DNA of 53,173 nt. Origin: JAVZLQ01 sp049700035 (GTDB lineage: Archaea; Thermoproteota; Bathyarchaeia; Bathyarchaeales; Bathycorpusculaceae). Numbering within the stretch: the stretch's first letter is position 1; each line of letters begins with the position of its first letter. The translations under genes were made by a program, and so were the position numbers. The notes below the pieces were generated by a model. It did no database searches and had not been told where the DNA came from. It saw only the letters and a list, made by a program, of their open reading frames with translations. Below, one piece after another: positions 43,696 through 52,012 of this stretch. The stretch lies in the NCBI GenBank assembly GCA_049700035.1, contig JBNAWC010000003.1, forward strand, positions 1 to 53,173, in the 5' to 3' direction.

Positions 43696-45564
43696 TTAGC
43701 CGTAGAATTGAGGTCTCTTCGAAAGATGTACGGGAAGCGGCAGCGGCTTGAAGGGTTTGGCGCCAACCTCCTTTTCAATTTCGCCTATCAGCTCTTCAAG
43801 TTTCATATTGCGTATTTTTCCAGTTTTTCTGTCTCTGACTGGAAGTGTTTCGGATTGCACTTCTTTTTGTCCTAGAACGATTATGTATGGGACCCACTCC
43901 ATTTCAGCCTCGCGTATTCTTTTCTGAAGGGTCATTGCTCTATCGTCAATGTCATAGCGTATGCAATGCGTCTCTAGTTCTTTTCCAAGTTTTTCTGCGT
44001 GTTCAAGATGGCTTGTTGCCATTGGGATTACTCGCACTTGCGTCGGCGAAAGCCAGAGCGGCAGCATTGGCGGTTTGCCGTTTTGCTGGTCTTTGTAGGC
44101 TTTTTCCAATAATGCGTATATGCATCTTTCGATGGCTCCACTTGGCGAACAGTGCAAAATGAGCGGGTAGCGTCTTTCTCCTTTTTCATCGACGAATGTT
44201 ATGTCGTATCTTTTGGCGTTTTCTATGTCAATTTGGTCTGTTGAAAGCGCCGCAGCCTTGTCCTGATTATCGACAAAGTTGAAGTCCCATTTTAGCGTGA
44301 AGTAGAAGAAGCGTTCCTCCCACATTTCCACAAGTGCGGGTTTGCCAAAAATCTTCGCTAGAGACTCCACGAAATCCCTGTTTTCCTTGTAAAAGTCTTT
44401 TGTGAAACGTATTGCCACTTCATAAGCTTCTTTTGGCAAGCCTATCTCTTCCAAAACTTCTATGCAAAGCTTAAACCTAACGAGGAATTCGCTTTTTGCT
44501 TGTTCAAGGTCTTTGCAGAAGGCGTGGCAGTCTGGCATTGTGAATGCTCTTAAACGCCTTAATCCAACAACTTCGCCGCTTTTTTCGCGTCTGAAGCTAT
44601 ATCGCGTTAGTTCGTAAACTTTTAGGGGCATATGCCTATAAGAGAACTGCGTGTCATGAACCATCAGGAACTGACCAAAACAAGCGGCAAAACGTAGGAA
44701 AAGCTCTTTGTCCTCTGATTTTAGCAGGTACTGTCTCGCTGGAAAACGATTTATATAGTCGGCTAGGCTTGGATGCTGAAAATCGTACATTACTGGAGTT
44801 TCAACTTCCATGGCGCCGTACTCTATCATTTTTGCTGTGACGAACTGTTCAAGCAGCGACTTGATTAGCCGCCCCTTCGGATACCATCTTATGTTTCCAG
44901 GGTCGCTTCCAGACTCGTAATCTGCTATTTCAAGTCGCTTCATAAGAGGCACGTGTGGAGGCATCTGCTGGCTTGCCCTAACCTTTGAAACCTCGTATTT
45001 CATGAACTTTTCAAGGTTTTCATGACCTTTAAAGTCGAATTCTTCAACTGGGACCATTTTACCGTCTGGCTGGAGAATATACCATGAAGATTGCAGCTTT
45101 TCCTCGGCTTTCACCGCTTCGGAAACACGCTCTTCCTTTTCCTCCTTCACTTCTTCTGGAAGGAAAACGCGGGACTGCTCTGCAAGCGGATGCCCTTTTA
45201 TGGCTATTGTGAACTGTTTGTTCCAGCCGAAGGGTGCACGGTAAGTTTCTAAACCCTTTTCTTTCGCGTATGCTTCCATAGCCTTAACTATTTTTAGTGC
45301 TTCTGAAGGCTTTGCAAGGTTGCTGCTCAAGTGCGCGTATGGGTAGATTAGTATGCGGTTTACTTTCAGTTTTTCAAGAAAAGCGTGGACTTCGTCTATT
45401 GCTTTTTTCGCCACGGCGACGTTGTCGCCTTCTTCAACTGCCGTGAAAAGAACAACTATTTCTTCTAGGCGTGTTTTCTTCTTTTCAGCCTCTTCAGCCA
45501 TTGCTATTTCTTTTTGTATTGGCTGAAACTCGATAAAGTCGGAGTGCAACTGCAAAATTCGCAT
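43696..45564 (-). CDS. thrS: Threonyl-tRNA synthetase with archaeal editing domain
   Basis: Class II synthetase of about 622 residues. The first ~150 residues form the archaeal N-terminal editing domain, a D-Tyr-deacylase-like fold (MRILQLHSDFIEFQP...), which removes serine from tRNA-Thr. The catalytic core has the RFAACFGQF zinc-cysteine region, motif 2 (RRLRAFTMPDCHAFC) and the C-terminal anticodon domain with LPLWLSPTQVRVIP. I choose ATG 45564 because a perfect GGTGAT sits six bases before it; a start at 45600 would overlap the upstream gene. It follows the zinc-finger gene by 17 bases. Confidence 0.96.
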   Translation of the reverse strand: MRILQLHSDFIEFQPIQKEIAMAEEAEKKKTRLEEIVVLFTAVEEGDNVAVAKKAIDEVHAFLEKLKVNRILIYPYAHLSSNLAKPSEALKIVKAMEAYAKEKGLETYRAPFGWNKQFTIAIKGHPLAEQSRVFLPEEVKEEKEERVSEAVKAEEKLQSSWYILQPDGKMVPVEEFDFKGHENLEKFMKYEVSKVRASQQMPPHVPLMKRLEIADYESGSDPGNIRWYPKGRLIKSLLEQFVTAKMIEYGAMEVETPVMYDFQHPSLADYINRFPARQYLLKSEDKELFLRFAACFGQFLMVHDTQFSYRHMPLKVYELTRYSFRREKSGEVVGLRRLRAFTMPDCHAFCKDLEQAKSEFLVRFKLCIEVLEEIGLPKEAYEVAIRFTKDFYKENRDFVESLAKIFGKPALVEMWEERFFYFTLKWDFNFVDNQDKAAALSTDQIDIENAKRYDITFVDEKGERRYPLILHCSPSGAIERCIYALLEKAYKDQQNGKPPMLPLWLSPTQVRVIPMATSHLEHAEKLGKELETHCIRYDIDDRAMTLQKRIREAEMEWVPYIIVLGQKEVQSETLPVRDRKTGKIRNMKLEELIGEIEKEVGAKPFKPLPLPVHLSKRPQFYG

Positions 45565-45581
45565 TCTACAATCACCCTTCC

Positions 45582-45791
45582 TTAGCCCATGTGCCGCCAC
45601 TTTTCAAGCTGCTTATCCTTCTTTGTACGCTTCTTATACTCCTTATAATGCTCCTTACAAAGATAAGCACGTCTACCTTCGGCGTTTACGCTTAAACCAG
45701 AAGCCCTCACCTTGTCTAGGGAAAGCGAACGAATTGCCTCCTTACCGCATCCAGAAACGTTGCATTTCACGCCTTTGTCGATGCGCCCCAA
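45582..45791 (-). CDS. Small zinc-finger protein conserved upstream of thrS
   Basis: A 69-residue basic protein with a treble-clef-like Cys pattern: CNVSGCGKEA at the N-terminus and YLCKEHYKEYKKRTKKDKQ at the middle (C-x4-C ... C-x2-H). The Lys/Arg-rich tail suggests nucleic acid or ribosome binding. I recall homologues as conserved hypotheticals in many archaea but know no function. TTG 45791 has GGAG upstream. Its closeness to thrS hints at a translation-related role. Confidence 0.75.
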   Translation of the reverse strand: MGRIDKGVKCNVSGCGKEAIRSLSLDKVRASGLSVNAEGRRAYLCKEHYKEYKKRTKKDKQLEKWRHMG

Positions 45792-45815
45792 AGTAAACGT
45801 CTCCTTTTCTGAATA

Positions 45816-46739
45816 CTAATGCAGTTCATTCTTAATTTCTTTTTCACAAAGCACATGCGCCCTTCTATAAATTTCGGCTCCGCAATCAGCAAACGTTGGA
45901 CCAACCGCTTCAACGGCAACCGAAGCCGCAGCTGAGCCGACACAAGCACACCATAGGGTCTCTTTGCCTTTTACATATTCAGCTAGGAAAGCGCCTATGA
46001 AAACGTCTCCAGCGCCAGTTGGGTCAACAGCCTTTCCCGTGTTGTAGGCTGGAATTTTGTAGCTAGTTCCCTCAACGGACAGTAGTGCGCCCTTCATGCC
46101 TAGGGTGACAATGACTATTTCTACGCCGAAGTCATGAACCGCCTTTACAGCAGCATCCAAATCGTTTAGGTTTGTTGCATACATGATTTCTTCAGAAGAA
46201 GACTTGTAAATGTTGACAAGTTCGAAGATGCGTTTGCTTGGCAATGCGCGATAAATAACATTTCCATTCTGGTCAAAGGTGCGCAGAAAACCTTGAGGGT
46301 CTAAAGATAGGAAGTCTGCATGTGCCTTAAGTTTTTCCACAACTTCGCTTTCGATTTCGTTTGCGATTGGCGCTATGTGGATTGCCCTTGCCCTTAAAGC
46401 GCTTGACACATCATCCACGCTTATTGGTGGAGCTTTACCAGTTAAGCGTAAACTTCTATTTGATAGGTCTTGGCTGTATCGCAACTCGAAACGTGTGGTG
46501 CATGTATCTTCAATTTTGGACACTTTTGAAAGGTTTATGCCTTCTTGCCCAAGCCACCAAAGGTAGGCTTCTGGAAAATCTCCGCCGACCTTGGATATGA
46601 CGGAAACATTTGCGCCTAGACGCTGGGCTGAAAGCGCCACGTAGGCTACGGAACCGCCGAGAAGAATGTATGGTTTTTGGTTTGATGGGAGAAAAATCGA
46701 ATCTATAGAGAAATGTCCGACTGCTGCTATGTCAGTCAA
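45816..46739 (-). CDS. PfkB-family sugar/nucleoside kinase
   Basis: A 307-residue ribokinase-like enzyme. The N-terminal signature YILLGGSVAYVALSAQRLGANVSVISKVGGDFPE and the C-terminal AVDPTGAGDVFIGAFLAEY, whose Asp is the catalytic base, are clear. Substrate cannot be told within ribokinase, nucleoside, tagatose-phosphate or other kinases. The start is TTG 46739. Relation to the neighbouring translation genes is not evident. Confidence 0.9.
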   Translation of the reverse strand: MTDIAAVGHFSIDSIFLPSNQKPYILLGGSVAYVALSAQRLGANVSVISKVGGDFPEAYLWWLGQEGINLSKVSKIEDTCTTRFELRYSQDLSNRSLRLTGKAPPISVDDVSSALRARAIHIAPIANEIESEVVEKLKAHADFLSLDPQGFLRTFDQNGNVIYRALPSKRIFELVNIYKSSSEEIMYATNLNDLDAAVKAVHDFGVEIVIVTLGMKGALLSVEGTSYKIPAYNTGKAVDPTGAGDVFIGAFLAEYVKGKETLWCACVGSAAASVAVEAVGPTFADCGAEIYRRAHVLCEKEIKNELH

Positions 46740-46821
46740 TGTTAGCGAATTGCCTCCGATGAGCTAGTATTACGATTGAAATAGAATATAACTTTAATTT
46801 GTAAAAGTGAACATGAAGGGG

Positions 46822-47172
46822 CTAGATTTTTGATTGAAGTAGGAGAATCGCCTTTGCCAGGTCTCCTCCACATTCTTCAAGGGCTTTTCTTGCCTCTTCA
46901 AGGCTTTTCCCAGTTTGGTCTGCCACTAACCGCACATCCTCATCTGGAATCGCCAATTTACGCTCAAGCGCCTTTTCAATTACTTTTCCACCAGTTATTT
47001 GGAAGATTTTTTGTCCTTGCATGTCCAGTATGGCTACTTCTGGCTCTTGAATTGTTATTTCCTTAGCGCCTGTTTTAATTATTACTTGTTCAACGTCTGG
47101 GATTGCATCCATGCTTAAGCCCATGCGTTGCATCATGCGTTTTGCTTCTCGGGGGCTTATACGCCTATGCAT
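46822..47172 (-). CDS. nac: Nascent polypeptide-associated complex protein
   Basis: Archaeal NAC homologue, a homodimeric chaperone at the ribosome exit tunnel. The N-terminus reads MHRRISPREAKRMMQRMGL like archaeal NAC, followed by the NAC beta-barrel (VEQVIIKTGAKEITIQEPEVAIL ... FQITG) and the C-terminal UBA domain (DVRLVADQTGKSLEEARKALEECGGDLAKAILLL). ATG 47172 gives the family start; TTG 47190 is a possible longer one. It sits 48 bases downstream of the PUA protein. Confidence 0.95.
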   Translation of the reverse strand: MHRRISPREAKRMMQRMGLSMDAIPDVEQVIIKTGAKEITIQEPEVAILDMQGQKIFQITGGKVIEKALERKLAIPDEDVRLVADQTGKSLEEARKALEECGGDLAKAILLLQSKI

Positions 47173-47220
47173 AACCTTTTCTCTCCACAAACTCCAATAT
47201 TTGATAAGCAGTTCAAATAC

Positions 47221-47691
47221 TTAACTTTCTTCCAAGCACCCGCGCCTAACTTTGACGGCGACGCCGCACTTGAAAGCACACATTTCCATGCCAGACAACA
47301 CGGCTTTACCAACAGCCAAAACGTTTCCATGCTCATCCAAGATGATAACATCGTCTTTTGGGCGGATGGTATCATCAGCCTTAACAACATGCACGGCAAA
47401 AACGTCTCCGCCTTCGCTGATAAACTTTGCAACATCATTTCGCACAGTGACAAAGCATTTTGCATTTTTCTTGTTTTCGGCGATACGCTTTGCGCCTGCA
47501 ATGCTTAGAGAGAATAAGCCGTCTGTGGGGCGCATTGTGGCAAGTCTTTTACCGTTTAGGTATATGTAGCGTATTCTGCCAGTGCGCTTTGAATATGCGA
47601 TTTCAACGTTTTCTGGAAAAAGTTTTGCGCCTACGCCCCTTCCAAATTGGTAGTCTGCCACGCTTCTGATTCTTTTAAGGTCTTCCTTCAA
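47221..47691 (-). CDS. PUA-domain protein, archaeosine-TGT C-terminal-like
   Basis: A 156-residue protein resembling the C-terminal domains of archaeal tRNA-guanine transglycosylase. First half: RSVADYQFGRGVGAKLFP and RTGRIRYIYLNGKRLATMRPTDGLFSLSIAGA; second half: a PUA RNA-binding domain (CFVTVRNDVAKFISEGGDVFAVHV ... VLAVGKAVLSG). It is likely an RNA-binding accessory in tRNA or rRNA modification. Upstream of NAC on the same strand; divergent from the aMBF1 gene. Confidence 0.88.
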   Translation of the reverse strand: MKEDLKRIRSVADYQFGRGVGAKLFPENVEIAYSKRTGRIRYIYLNGKRLATMRPTDGLFSLSIAGAKRIAENKKNAKCFVTVRNDVAKFISEGGDVFAVHVVKADDTIRPKDDVIILDEHGNVLAVGKAVLSGMEMCAFKCGVAVKVRRGCLEES

Positions 47692-47728
47692 GTTTTATGC
47701 GCCTCAACCGCCCTTACAATTCGACAAC

Positions 47729-47737
47729 TATAAACAC
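47729..47737 (+). promoter_or_regulatory. Candidate TATA box for the aMBF1 gene
   Basis: ACTATAAAC lies about 25-30 bases before GTG 47761 and would make that start leaderless. Confidence 0.4.
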
Positions 47738-47760
47738 TAGCAGTAAAATAAAAACAGTAG

Positions 47761-48318
47761 GTGCGTGAACGCGTGCGGTGCGAAGTCTGCGGACGCAAAA
47801 TCTACGGCAAACCATACAACGTCATAATTGAAGGTGCAAAACTAACCGTGTGCAGCGAATGCTCAAAACATGGAAAGCTGATTTTGGAAGAAGAAAAACC
47901 CAAAGCGCCCATGCCAACAAAGCCCAAAGCAACTCCAACGCCAAGGCTGCAGCAACAAAGACCACAAGAGTCAAAGTTAGCTTCATTTGAGCTTGTTGAA
48001 GATTTCAACGTGAAAATTAAGCAGGCGAGAGAAAAACTTGGGTTATCCCATGAAGATTTGGGCAAAAAGTTAAACGAAAAGGTTTCTGTTTTAAGGAAAA
48101 TTGAAACAGGCAAGATGACGCCAGACGATGTTCTCGCCAAAAAGTTAGAGCATGAATTGAAGATTAAGCTGTTGGTTCCAGTGGCTGAAGAAAACATTTC
48201 TCAAGCAAAGATTCCGAAACTGGAAAAGCGTGAATTAACTTTAGGCGACATTATTCAACTCGGCAGAAAGGAGAAGGATACGCAGAAGGGGGAAACCGCT
48301 GAACGAAAGCAATCATAG
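47761..48318 (+). CDS. Archaeal multiprotein bridging factor 1 (aMBF1) homologue
   Basis: A 185-residue protein with an N-terminal zinc ribbon (CEVCG ... CSECSKHG), a Pro/Gln-rich linker, then an HTH domain of the cro/C1 type (KQAREKLGLSHEDLGKKLNEKVSVLRKIETGKM). This domain order is that of MBF1, associated with ribosomes or transcription. GTG 47761 may be leaderless; GTG 47773 is an alternative with GGTG upstream. The last 16 bases overlap the hflX reading frame. Confidence 0.92.
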   Translation: MRERVRCEVCGRKIYGKPYNVIIEGAKLTVCSECSKHGKLILEEEKPKAPMPTKPKATPTPRLQQQRPQESKLASFELVEDFNVKIKQAREKLGLSHEDLGKKLNEKVSVLRKIETGKMTPDDVLAKKLEHELKIKLLVPVAEENISQAKIPKLEKRELTLGDIIQLGRKEKDTQKGETAERKQS

Positions 48319-49568
48319 TTCAACGTAGACGCCAAAATGAACCATCAAGCCTAGAAGAACTAAAAAGCCTCGCGGAATCGGCAGGATACACCGTTGTAGG
48401 CAAAATCGAACAAATCAGAGAGCCAGATTCACGCTACCAAATAGGCGCTGGAAAAGTTAAGGAACTCGCCGAACTTGTAAAAGAAACTGGCGCCCAAAAA
48501 ATAATTTTTGACAATCCACTAAAGCCAGTGCAAACATACAACCTAGCAAAATCAACTGGCGTCGAAGTCATAGATAGGTTCCAGCTAATCCTCGAAATCT
48601 TCACAAGAAGAGCCACAACAACAGAAGCGAAACTGCAAATTCAGCTAGCAAAACTTCAATACGAACTTGCACACGCAAAGGAAAGAGTGCGCCTCGCAAA
48701 GATGGGGGAACAACCCGGCTTCATGGGACTTGGCGCTTATGAAGTGGACGTTTACTATGAAGCTGTCAAAAGGCAAGTGCACGCCGTAAGGAGGAAACTC
48801 AAGAAAATTCGGGGAAAGAGGCAGTTGCACCGCGAAAGAAGAGCGGAACTCGGGTTTTCGTCAATTTCTCTGGCTGGATACACAAACGCTGGAAAAAGCT
48901 CGCTTTTTAAAGCCCTAACAGAAGAGGAAGTGCCAGTTGACACCACGCTCTTTACTACGCTTTCAACAACCACGAGACTTGTGAAAATTGCTAGAAAAAA
49001 ATTTTTGTTAACAGATACTGTTGGCTTCATAGACCGTTTGCCACTTACGCTCATAGAGGCTTTCCACTCAACACTTGAAGAGACAATTTACGCAGACCTA
49101 ATACTGCTCGTTGTTGACGTAAGCGAACAAATAAGCACTGTTGAAAAGAAGCTTAATGTTTGCTTGGAAACAATAGAGCGCATTGGAGCGTCTGGAATCC
49201 CCATAATAACGGCTTTGAACAAAATAGACCTTCTACGAGAAGAAGAAATCAGCATGCGCCTTGAAGCATTAAAGGATAAGGCGCCAAACCCAATACCAAC
49301 ATCAGCACTACGCGGAACAAACATTGAACTATTGAAGGCAGCAATAGTTAAACAACTGCAGAACTATGTTAAAATGGCGTTTACCATTCCATTGACAAAC
49401 GAGACAATGCAGTTTATATCATGGCTTTTCAAGAGGGCAGACGTGCAACACATAGAGTATAAGGGAGATTCAGCCAGCATCACTTTCGAGGCAAACCCAA
49501 GCTTCGCGGAAAAAGTTAAAAGCCAAGTGGAAAATTTCAATGGAAAAATCGAAAAAATACACCAGTGA
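48303..49568 (+). CDS. hflX: GTPase HflX, apparent ACG start codon
   Basis: Ribosome-binding GTPase, about 421 residues. Order: N-terminal nucleotide-binding-like domain (IIVQRRR, EPSLEELKSLAESAGYTVVG, IFDNPLKPVQTYNL), coiled linker, then the G domain with GYTNAGKSSLFKAL (G1), DTVGFIDRLP (G3) and NKID (G4). The frame opens right after a TGA at 48300-48302, and no ATG, GTG or TTG occurs before GTG 48528, inside the conserved N-terminal domain. Homologues begin MKA-I/L-(I/V)VQRR, so ACG 48303 (TKAIIVQRR) stands where ATG is expected; GGGGG at 48288-48292 could be its RBS. ACG initiation, a base error, or frameshift from aMBF1 are the options. Confidence 0.9.
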   Translation, partial: TKAIIVQRRRQNEPSSLEELKSLAESAGYTVVGKIEQIREPDSRYQIGAGKVKELAELVKETGAQKIIFDNPLKPVQTYNLAKSTGVEVIDRFQLILEIFTRRATTTEAKLQIQLAKLQYELAHAKERVRLAKMGEQPGFMGLGAYEVDVYYEAVKRQVHAVRRKLKKIRGKRQLHRERRAELGFSSISLAGYTNAGKSSLFKALTEEEVPVDTTLFTTLSTTTRLVKIARKKFLLTDTVGFIDRLPLTLIEAFHSTLEETIYADLILLVVDVSEQISTVEKKLNVCLETIERIGASGIPIITALNKIDLLREEEISMRLEALKDKAPNPIPTSALRGTNIELLKAAIVKQLQNYVKMAFTIPLTNETMQFISWLFKRADVQHIEYKGDSASITFEANPSFAEKVKSQVENFNGKIEKIHQ

Positions 49569-49575
49569 AGATTTG

Positions 49576-50157
49576 ATGCCAAAAGTTTTCGTTTTAAGAT
49601 GGGGACACAGACCAAAAAGAGACGCAAGACTCACAACTCATGTGGCGCTCACATCCCGAGCACTAGGCGCAGAAGGCTTTATACTATCAGATATAGAAGA
49701 CCAGAAAATCCAAAAAACAGTCAAAAAGGTTGCTGAAAATTGGGGTGGACCATTCCATTTTGAAATGGGAACTCCATGGCGAGAAGCCGTAGAAAAATGG
49801 AGAGCCAAAGGCGGAATTGTTGTGCACTTAACTGCCTACGGCGAAAACATCCAAACAAGCGACGTGCTACAAAGAATAAGAAATTCTGGAAAAGACATTT
49901 TAGTAATTGTTGGAAGTCAAAAAGTTCCAAGAGAATTCTTCTCTGAAGAAGTTTCGGATTTTAACGTAGCCATCGGGAATCAGCCGCACTCTGAATGTGC
50001 CAGCCTAGCCATATTTCTTGATAGGCTTTTTGAAGGTAAAGCTTTGGCTAGAAATTTCGAAGATGCGAAGATGCGGATAATTCCTCAAAAGCGCGGGAAG
50101 AAAGTTGTAAGAGGCAAGGTTAAATCTGATTCAGATTCACAAAGAAATTTAAATTAA
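49576..50157 (+). CDS. tRNA (cytidine-56-2'-O)-methyltransferase aTrm56
   Basis: Archaeal SPOUT methyltransferase that methylates C56 in the tRNA T-loop. The N-terminal FVLRWGHRPKRDARLTTHVALTSRA is diagnostic; the SPOUT knot region follows (DILVIVGSQKVPREFF, FNVAIGNQPHSECASLAIF). ATG 49576 begins MPKVFVLRWGHRP as in homologues; ATG 49540 would overlap hflX by 29 bases. It sits 7 bases after hflX, in the same operon as aMBF1 and HflX. Confidence 0.92.
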   Translation: MPKVFVLRWGHRPKRDARLTTHVALTSRALGAEGFILSDIEDQKIQKTVKKVAENWGGPFHFEMGTPWREAVEKWRAKGGIVVHLTAYGENIQTSDVLQRIRNSGKDILVIVGSQKVPREFFSEEVSDFNVAIGNQPHSECASLAIFLDRLFEGKALARNFEDAKMRIIPQKRGKKVVRGKVKSDSDSQRNLN

Positions 50158-50221
50158 AGCCTTATAACATATATTTGTAGAAGAGAGGCAATTGTTCAAC
50201 AATTAAGCAAAAGTGACTATT

Positions 50222-50731
50222 ATGTCAGCAATAAACGATGCAACGCTGATGAAAGTTGCACAAGCACTAGGCGAAGAAGAAGCCGTAAAACTAATCGAAA
50301 TACTAAAGAATTCTGATGAAATAACAGACGACGAAATAGCCAACAAAACGGGAATAAGGCTAAACACAGTGCGCAAAATACTCTACAAGCTTTACGACCA
50401 TTCGCTTGTAAGCCTAAGAAGAACACGCGACCCAAAAACTGGATGGTTCATATTCCACTGGAAACTCCAACCAAACCAGCTTGAAGGTTTTATACTAAGC
50501 CAAAAACGCCGAGTGCTGGAGAAATTGAACATAAGGCTGGAATATGAGAAAAACCATGACTTTTACTATTGTTCAACGGTGGGGTGCAGAAGAATACCAT
50601 TTGAAGAGGCTGTCGAACTTGTCTTCCGCTGTCCAACATGTGGAAAACCGCTGATGTATTATGATAACGATAAGATAGTTGAAGCCTTAACGCGGAAAGT
50701 TGAACAGTTAAGGAAGGAACTTGGTGAGTGA
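50222..50731 (+). CDS. tfe: Transcription initiation factor E (TFE, alpha)
   Basis: Archaeal TFIIE-alpha homologue that helps open the promoter. An N-terminal winged helix (DDEIANKTGIRLNTVRKILYKLYDHSLVSLRRTRD) is followed by a coiled region and a zinc ribbon (CSTVGCRR ... CPTCGKPL). About 169 residues, as usual. ATG 50222 has GTGA upstream; GTG 50213 would add three residues. TATA-like TTATAACATATATT at 50162-50175 gives it its own promoter. Its end overlaps the HD-domain gene. Confidence 0.95.
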   Translation: MSAINDATLMKVAQALGEEEAVKLIEILKNSDEITDDEIANKTGIRLNTVRKILYKLYDHSLVSLRRTRDPKTGWFIFHWKLQPNQLEGFILSQKRRVLEKLNIRLEYEKNHDFYYCSTVGCRRIPFEEAVELVFRCPTCGKPLMYYDNDKIVEALTRKVEQLRKELGE

Positions 50732-51260
50732 AAAGCTCCCGTCAAGAGAAGAGGCAATACAAATTCTTATACAAGCTGGATGCTCAAAAAACGTTATAAA
50801 ACACTGTGAGGCAGTGGCTGAACTAGCCCTAGAAATCGCAAAAACATGCAAAGAAAAAGGATTAGAAATCGACCTTAACCTTGTGGAAATCGGCGCGCTG
50901 TTACATGACATTGGAAGAGCAAAAACCCACAGCGTCCACCATGCAGTTATAGGCGCAGAAATCGCAAAAGCAATGTCCCTGCCAGAGCCAATAATAGTAA
51001 TAATCAAAAGGCATGTAGGCGGCGGAATAACACCAAGCGAAGCGAAAAAACTCGGATGGCCAAAAGACATTTACGTTCCAAAAACTCTTGAAGAAAAAAT
51101 TGTTGCCTACAGCGACAAGCTGATTGAGGGAGCACAAAGAGTGCCAATAGAAAAAACCATAGAGAGTTTTTCGAAAAAGCTTCCGAAAGCGGCAATTATG
51201 CGCATACTGAAGTTGCATGAGGAAATGACCAGTTTAATAGGCGACTGCAAGTGCCCATAA
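50724..51260 (+). CDS. HD-domain phosphohydrolase (TIGR00295-like)
   Basis: A 178-residue HD-superfamily protein. The metal set is seen: HCEAVAELAL, ALLHDIGRAKTHSVHHAVIGAEIA (the HD pair and a following His) and VAYSDKLIEGA (Asp). Likely a phosphohydrolase on a nucleotide; substrate unknown. GTG 50724 is seven bases after AGGAAGGAA; TTG 50721 is the alternative. It overlaps TFE by 8 bases and the next gene by 10 bases, so these three are co-translated. Confidence 0.85.
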   Translation: MSEKLPSREEAIQILIQAGCSKNVIKHCEAVAELALEIAKTCKEKGLEIDLNLVEIGALLHDIGRAKTHSVHHAVIGAEIAKAMSLPEPIIVIIKRHVGGGITPSEAKKLGWPKDIYVPKTLEEKIVAYSDKLIEGAQRVPIEKTIESFSKKLPKAAIMRILKLHEEMTSLIGDCKCP

Positions 51261-52012
51261 CAACATTAGCCATAAAAACTTACAGCGAAAATCATCTTGA
51301 AGTTGTGGAAAAATTTCTAAAATCAAAACTTAAGGGATTGCAGGTTAAAACCCAAATTTGCGGAACACTAAACAATTGGGTTCAAGCATCAATCTCAGGC
51401 GAGGACGAAAACATAGCGCTACGCTATATAAGCGATGAAATAGGCGTATGCCCAAAAACCATTGAAGAAATTGCAACATTTTCAACACTGAAAGGGTACA
51501 CAACAGCAATCAACAAAGATAGAATAACGCTTGACATAGGAGTTTTTTCTCCACAAAAAGTGGAAGCCACGTTAACGCTTCAGCATTTGCAGGCACTGCT
51601 GGCTGACGGAAGGAAACTTGCGCTTAAAAAATTGGCGGAATTGTATGGTTTTTGCGAAAATTTGCCATTAACAGTTAAAGTTTCAGCAATAAATACGGAG
51701 GAAAACATCATAGAAACAACATTTTCAGAGAAGCCGCTCAAAATTTATAGAGGCTGGGTGAAATCGCTTCTTGATAGGTTAATAATCTTGGGGACAACCC
51801 GTGAAGAAGTAATGTTCAGTTTAAGGGCTACGCGATGCTTAAGGGACATCGTCGATGTGGAGTCAATGGGGCTTTTTGAACATGCCATAACATGCAAACT
51901 TGGAACAGACGCCGCTGGACTACTTCCAAAAATTGGCAGACAACTGACAAACGCCAGATTAACAATTTTCAGCCCAAGGAAGATTCTTGAATTCTTTGGA
52001 GAAATCAGCTAG
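51251..52012 (+). CDS. DUF2110-like archaeal protein
   Basis: A 253-residue protein that I take to be the archaeal DUF2110 family, of unknown function. There are KH- or S4-like alpha/beta stretches (LEVVEKFLKSKLKGLQVKTQICG; ALLADGRKLALKKLAELYGFCENLPLTV) and a C-terminal FSLRATRCLRDIVDVESMGLFEHAITCKLGTDAAGLLPKIG block that could bind nucleic acid. Start GTG 51251 overlaps the HD gene by 10 bases. Its coupling with TFE suggests a transcription- or RNA-related role. Confidence 0.72.
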   Translation: MPITTLAIKTYSENHLEVVEKFLKSKLKGLQVKTQICGTLNNWVQASISGEDENIALRYISDEIGVCPKTIEEIATFSTLKGYTTAINKDRITLDIGVFSPQKVEATLTLQHLQALLADGRKLALKKLAELYGFCENLPLTVKVSAINTEENIIETTFSEKPLKIYRGWVKSLLDRLIILGTTREEVMFSLRATRCLRDIVDVESMGLFEHAITCKLGTDAAGLLPKIGRQLTNARLTIFSPRKILEFFGEIS

